Source: an uncultured Bacteroides sp.
GTDB lineage: Bacteria > Bacteroidota > Bacteroidia > Bacteroidales > Bacteroidaceae
Direction of reading: 5' to 3'
Assembly (NCBI RefSeq): GCF_900547205.1
Contig: NZ_URFY01000020.1
Coordinates: forward strand, 10,635 to 74,634
Length of the DNA stretch: 64,000 nt
Both the position numbers and the translations under genes were made by a program. The notes under the pieces are model-generated. The model was not told the DNA's origin, did not search any database, and saw nothing but the letters and a program-made list of their open reading frames with translations. Shown here piece by piece: positions 62,418 through 64,000 of the stretch (its first letter is position 1; the number at the start of each line of letters is the position of its first letter).

Positions 62418-62876
62418 TTATCCCAGCGTGGCATCTTCGATGTCGTCTTCGTCTCCATGGGTCAATGAGTCTTCGTCTTCGGGCGAGAGTTCAGTCCACT
62501 CCAGTTCGTCGCTGTCTACGAGGGTACGGGTGTAGGTGCCGTTGCTCATGCGGGTGCGTTCGGGGATGAACTCCACGCGCACGGCTTGCACCTGTTTTTG
62601 GAAATCGAAGTCATTGAGGTCCTTCACGCCTTTCGTGTCGAGCGCGTAGCGGAAGTAGCCCAGTCCTTTGATGTGGACGCTTTTGCCTTGGCTCATGCGG
62701 GTGTGCATCACGCCCGCGATGTCGTCCATCACGGCATAGACGTCGGAGGTACTTACTGTGGAGATTTTCGCCAGGTCTTTGGCAATGATCTCCGTTTCCA
62801 CGGGTTCTCCCTGCACGATGGCACGGGGGTAGTAAACCGCTTGTTTCTTGTTTAAAGCTTTTTTCCAGAATGGCAT
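62418..62876 (-). CDS. HU-like DNA-binding protein
   Basis: 152 residues starting MPFWKKALNKKQAVYYPRAIV. The ATG at 62876 is chosen because it gives the usual N-terminus; the longer ORF extends into the preceding gene. HU core: IAKDLAKISTVSTSDVYAVMDDIAGVM, GKSVHIKGLGYFRYAL, VQAVRVEFIPERTRMSNGTYTRTL, then an acidic tail (EDEDSLTHGDEDDIEDATLG). A near-copy of its C-terminus survives in the fused remnant at 49699-50171. Confidence 0.82.
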   Translation of the reverse strand: MPFWKKALNKKQAVYYPRAIVQGEPVETEIIAKDLAKISTVSTSDVYAVMDDIAGVMHTRMSQGKSVHIKGLGYFRYALDTKGVKDLNDFDFQKQVQAVRVEFIPERTRMSNGTYTRTLVDSDELEWTELSPEDEDSLTHGDEDDIEDATLG

Positions 62877-62973
62877 AATTCTACTTGTTTTAAAAGTGTT
62901 AATATTCAGTGTGCTGAAGCCCGCTTCTCTTGTCGCCGACAAGAGAAAACGGGGGCGGCAACGATGATTGTTG

Positions 62974-63882
62974 TCAGTCGTCCATAGTGGCGTTTCCAGT
63001 CTTGGCAGCAACCGGAGTCCAATCTGATATTGATGAGCTGACTTTCAGTTCCGTGAGGTCCACTGTAATATTGAAGGTGTACACACTACCGGAAGCTAAT
63101 ATCAAATCCGTGTCAGCTGCTCCGTCAGGGATGGTGTAATAGAGTTCACCGCCATTGGTCAGGATTACTTTCAGGAACTTTGTGCCTTTGGCGTAAGTCT
63201 GCGGGGCGATGATGGCGCCGTATTGTCCCAACCTCACGTTGTCACCTTTTGCGGAGGTGGAGGCATTGGCAACCACTCCTGTAGTACGGTTGAAGCTGAC
63301 GGCACGTTCCGGGGTCACGATTTCTACGGTGGCGCCCTTTATGTCGGGAGTTCCCACACCGGAAGTCAGACGGCATACTACTTTCACCAGTTTATGCTTG
63401 AAGGTGAGGGAATGTGCGGTTTTGCTTCGAGCATAGGTCTTTTTCTCGGAGTAGAGAAGGTCGGACTTGAAGTAATTGGCATCCGTGGCTTGGGCGGTTT
63501 CTACCGTGAAGTCGTACGTGTCTGCTGTTGCTTGGCTGTAAGGATGGTAGGCTGAAATCTGCACGTCCTTCCCGCTTTGGGGGTAATACATGGTGGGGGA
63601 GTAATTGCTGAAATTTCCCGAGCCGTCGGCATCGGCGGATACATTGGTATATCCGGTATAGGCGGTTTCACCGGCGACGCCCTCTACGTAGATGCCAATC
63701 TGCTGGCCCGCAGCTATCTGCTTGTCGGGCACGTCACTGCTGTTGTTGGCGCGAGTTTGCACCACCAGTCCGCTGGAGAGGCGGATTTCGCCGTTCCAGT
63801 TATCCATCTCGTTTTCGTCGTTCGTGCAGCCTGCCAATATCAGGGCGGCAGCTGCCATTGTTACAAATAAGTTTGTCTTCAT
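62974..63882 (-). CDS. Fimbrillin-family lipoprotein
   Basis: A 302-residue lipoprotein: MAAAALILAGCTNDENEMDNWNGEIRL with lipobox LILAGC, then GEIRLSSGLVVQTRAN and a fimbrillin body (HSLTFKHKLVKVVCRLTSG, YAKGTKFLKVILTNGGELYYTIP, SGSVYTFNITVDLTELKVSSSISDWTPV). Processed at a conserved Arg-type site (VQTRAN) and assembled as a pilus subunit in the family. It ends before a lectin-type domain, unlike its two neighbours. Confidence 0.85.
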   Translation of the reverse strand: MKTNLFVTMAAAALILAGCTNDENEMDNWNGEIRLSSGLVVQTRANNSSDVPDKQIAAGQQIGIYVEGVAGETAYTGYTNVSADADGSGNFSNYSPTMYYPQSGKDVQISAYHPYSQATADTYDFTVETAQATDANYFKSDLLYSEKKTYARSKTAHSLTFKHKLVKVVCRLTSGVGTPDIKGATVEIVTPERAVSFNRTTGVVANASTSAKGDNVRLGQYGAIIAPQTYAKGTKFLKVILTNGGELYYTIPDGAADTDLILASGSVYTFNITVDLTELKVSSSISDWTPVAAKTGNATMDD

Positions 63883-63949
63883 TTTCTTGTCTTAAAAAAA
63901 AATAATATCATACGTTCTGGTTTTTAGCTTTCTCTTCCCGTTTGACGGG

Positions 63950-64000
63950 TTATTGGGCACTGCCCGATTCGCCGCTGCCATTGCCCGGCGTCCAATCTTC
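63950..64000 (-). CDS. C-terminal end of another fimbrillin-like protein
   Basis: The last 16 codons of a minus-strand gene that continues beyond the window: EDWTPGNGSGESGSAQ then TAA. The DWTP motif matches the end of the neighbouring fimbrillin (ISDWTPV). A small CCCGT-TTG-ACGGG hairpin overlaps the stop region at 63937-63949. Confidence 0.55.
   Translation of the reverse strand, partial: EDWTPGNGSGESGSAQ

Overview
The window looks like a Bacteroidales chromosome (Bacteroides/Parabacteroides type). The CTnDOT-family conjugation genes, Bacteroidetes-style promoters (TTG ... TAnnTTTG), fimbrillin lipoproteins and HU-like proteins all point there. Nearly all of it appears to be one integrative conjugative element (ICE) with a large cargo. 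No attachment site, integrase, tRNA or rRNA lies inside the window, so the element ends are outside it.

Region 1 (1-11000, + strand) is the accessory tail of the ICE: about 18 mostly uncharacterised small genes in tight, often overlapping order, a methylase-like protein, a DUF932 protein, and a chimeric membrane protein in an AT-rich patch. Two copies of a ~110 bp covarying hairpin element interrupt it. Region 2 (11085-24627, - strand) is the tra operon in the CTnDOT order: ParA-like TraA, DUF3408, TraD-like, then TraE, F, G, a DUF3876 lipoprotein, I, J, K, L, M, N, O, Q (DUF3872) and a GH24 lysozyme. A + strand toxin/antitoxin/SecB-like-chaperone module (21278-22636) is wedged between TraD and TraE. 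Region 3 (24628-29204) holds a noncoding regulatory stretch, a hairpin cluster that is a good oriT candidate, and mobA-mobB-mobC (accessory protein, relaxase, coupling ATPase). Region 4 (29241-33531) has a small RibD/DHFR-like gene behind an RBS-sequestering leader, then convergent rteB and rteA, the two-component system that controls CTnDOT-type transfer.

Region 5 (33563-57142, - strand) is the main cargo: a complete-looking extracellular contractile injection system (eCIS, of the Bacteroidales injection system kind). In transcription order it encodes a DUF4255 cap-like protein, an uncharacterised protein, sheath, two tube proteins, DUF5908, a LysM hub protein, VgrG-like spike, PAAR tip, [inserted block], gp25, baseplate J, a possible fibre-like protein, a second large baseplate protein, tape measure, DUF4157 protein and AAA+ ATPase. 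It runs straight into rteA, the place tetQ occupies in CTnDOT. The inserted block (47135-50171) holds a frameshifted KilA-N gene, a RAYT transposase with REP-like palindromes, a candidate PD-(D/E)XK protein and a fused remnant of a fimbrillin gene and an HU gene.

Region 6 (57294-64000, - strand, upstream of the eCIS) carries fimbrillin lipoproteins, two HU-like proteins, a truncated DUF2589 protein, a 7 x 22 bp tandem repeat, and what I read as the remains of a diversity-generating retroelement (DGR): a lectin-fold surface protein ending in a variable-region-like segment, a GC-rich hairpin, and an Avd-like four-helix protein cut short at a REP copy. No reverse transcriptase is visible. The most interesting points are the eCIS as ICE cargo under RteA/RteB, the DGR remnant, and the toxin-antitoxin-chaperone module.
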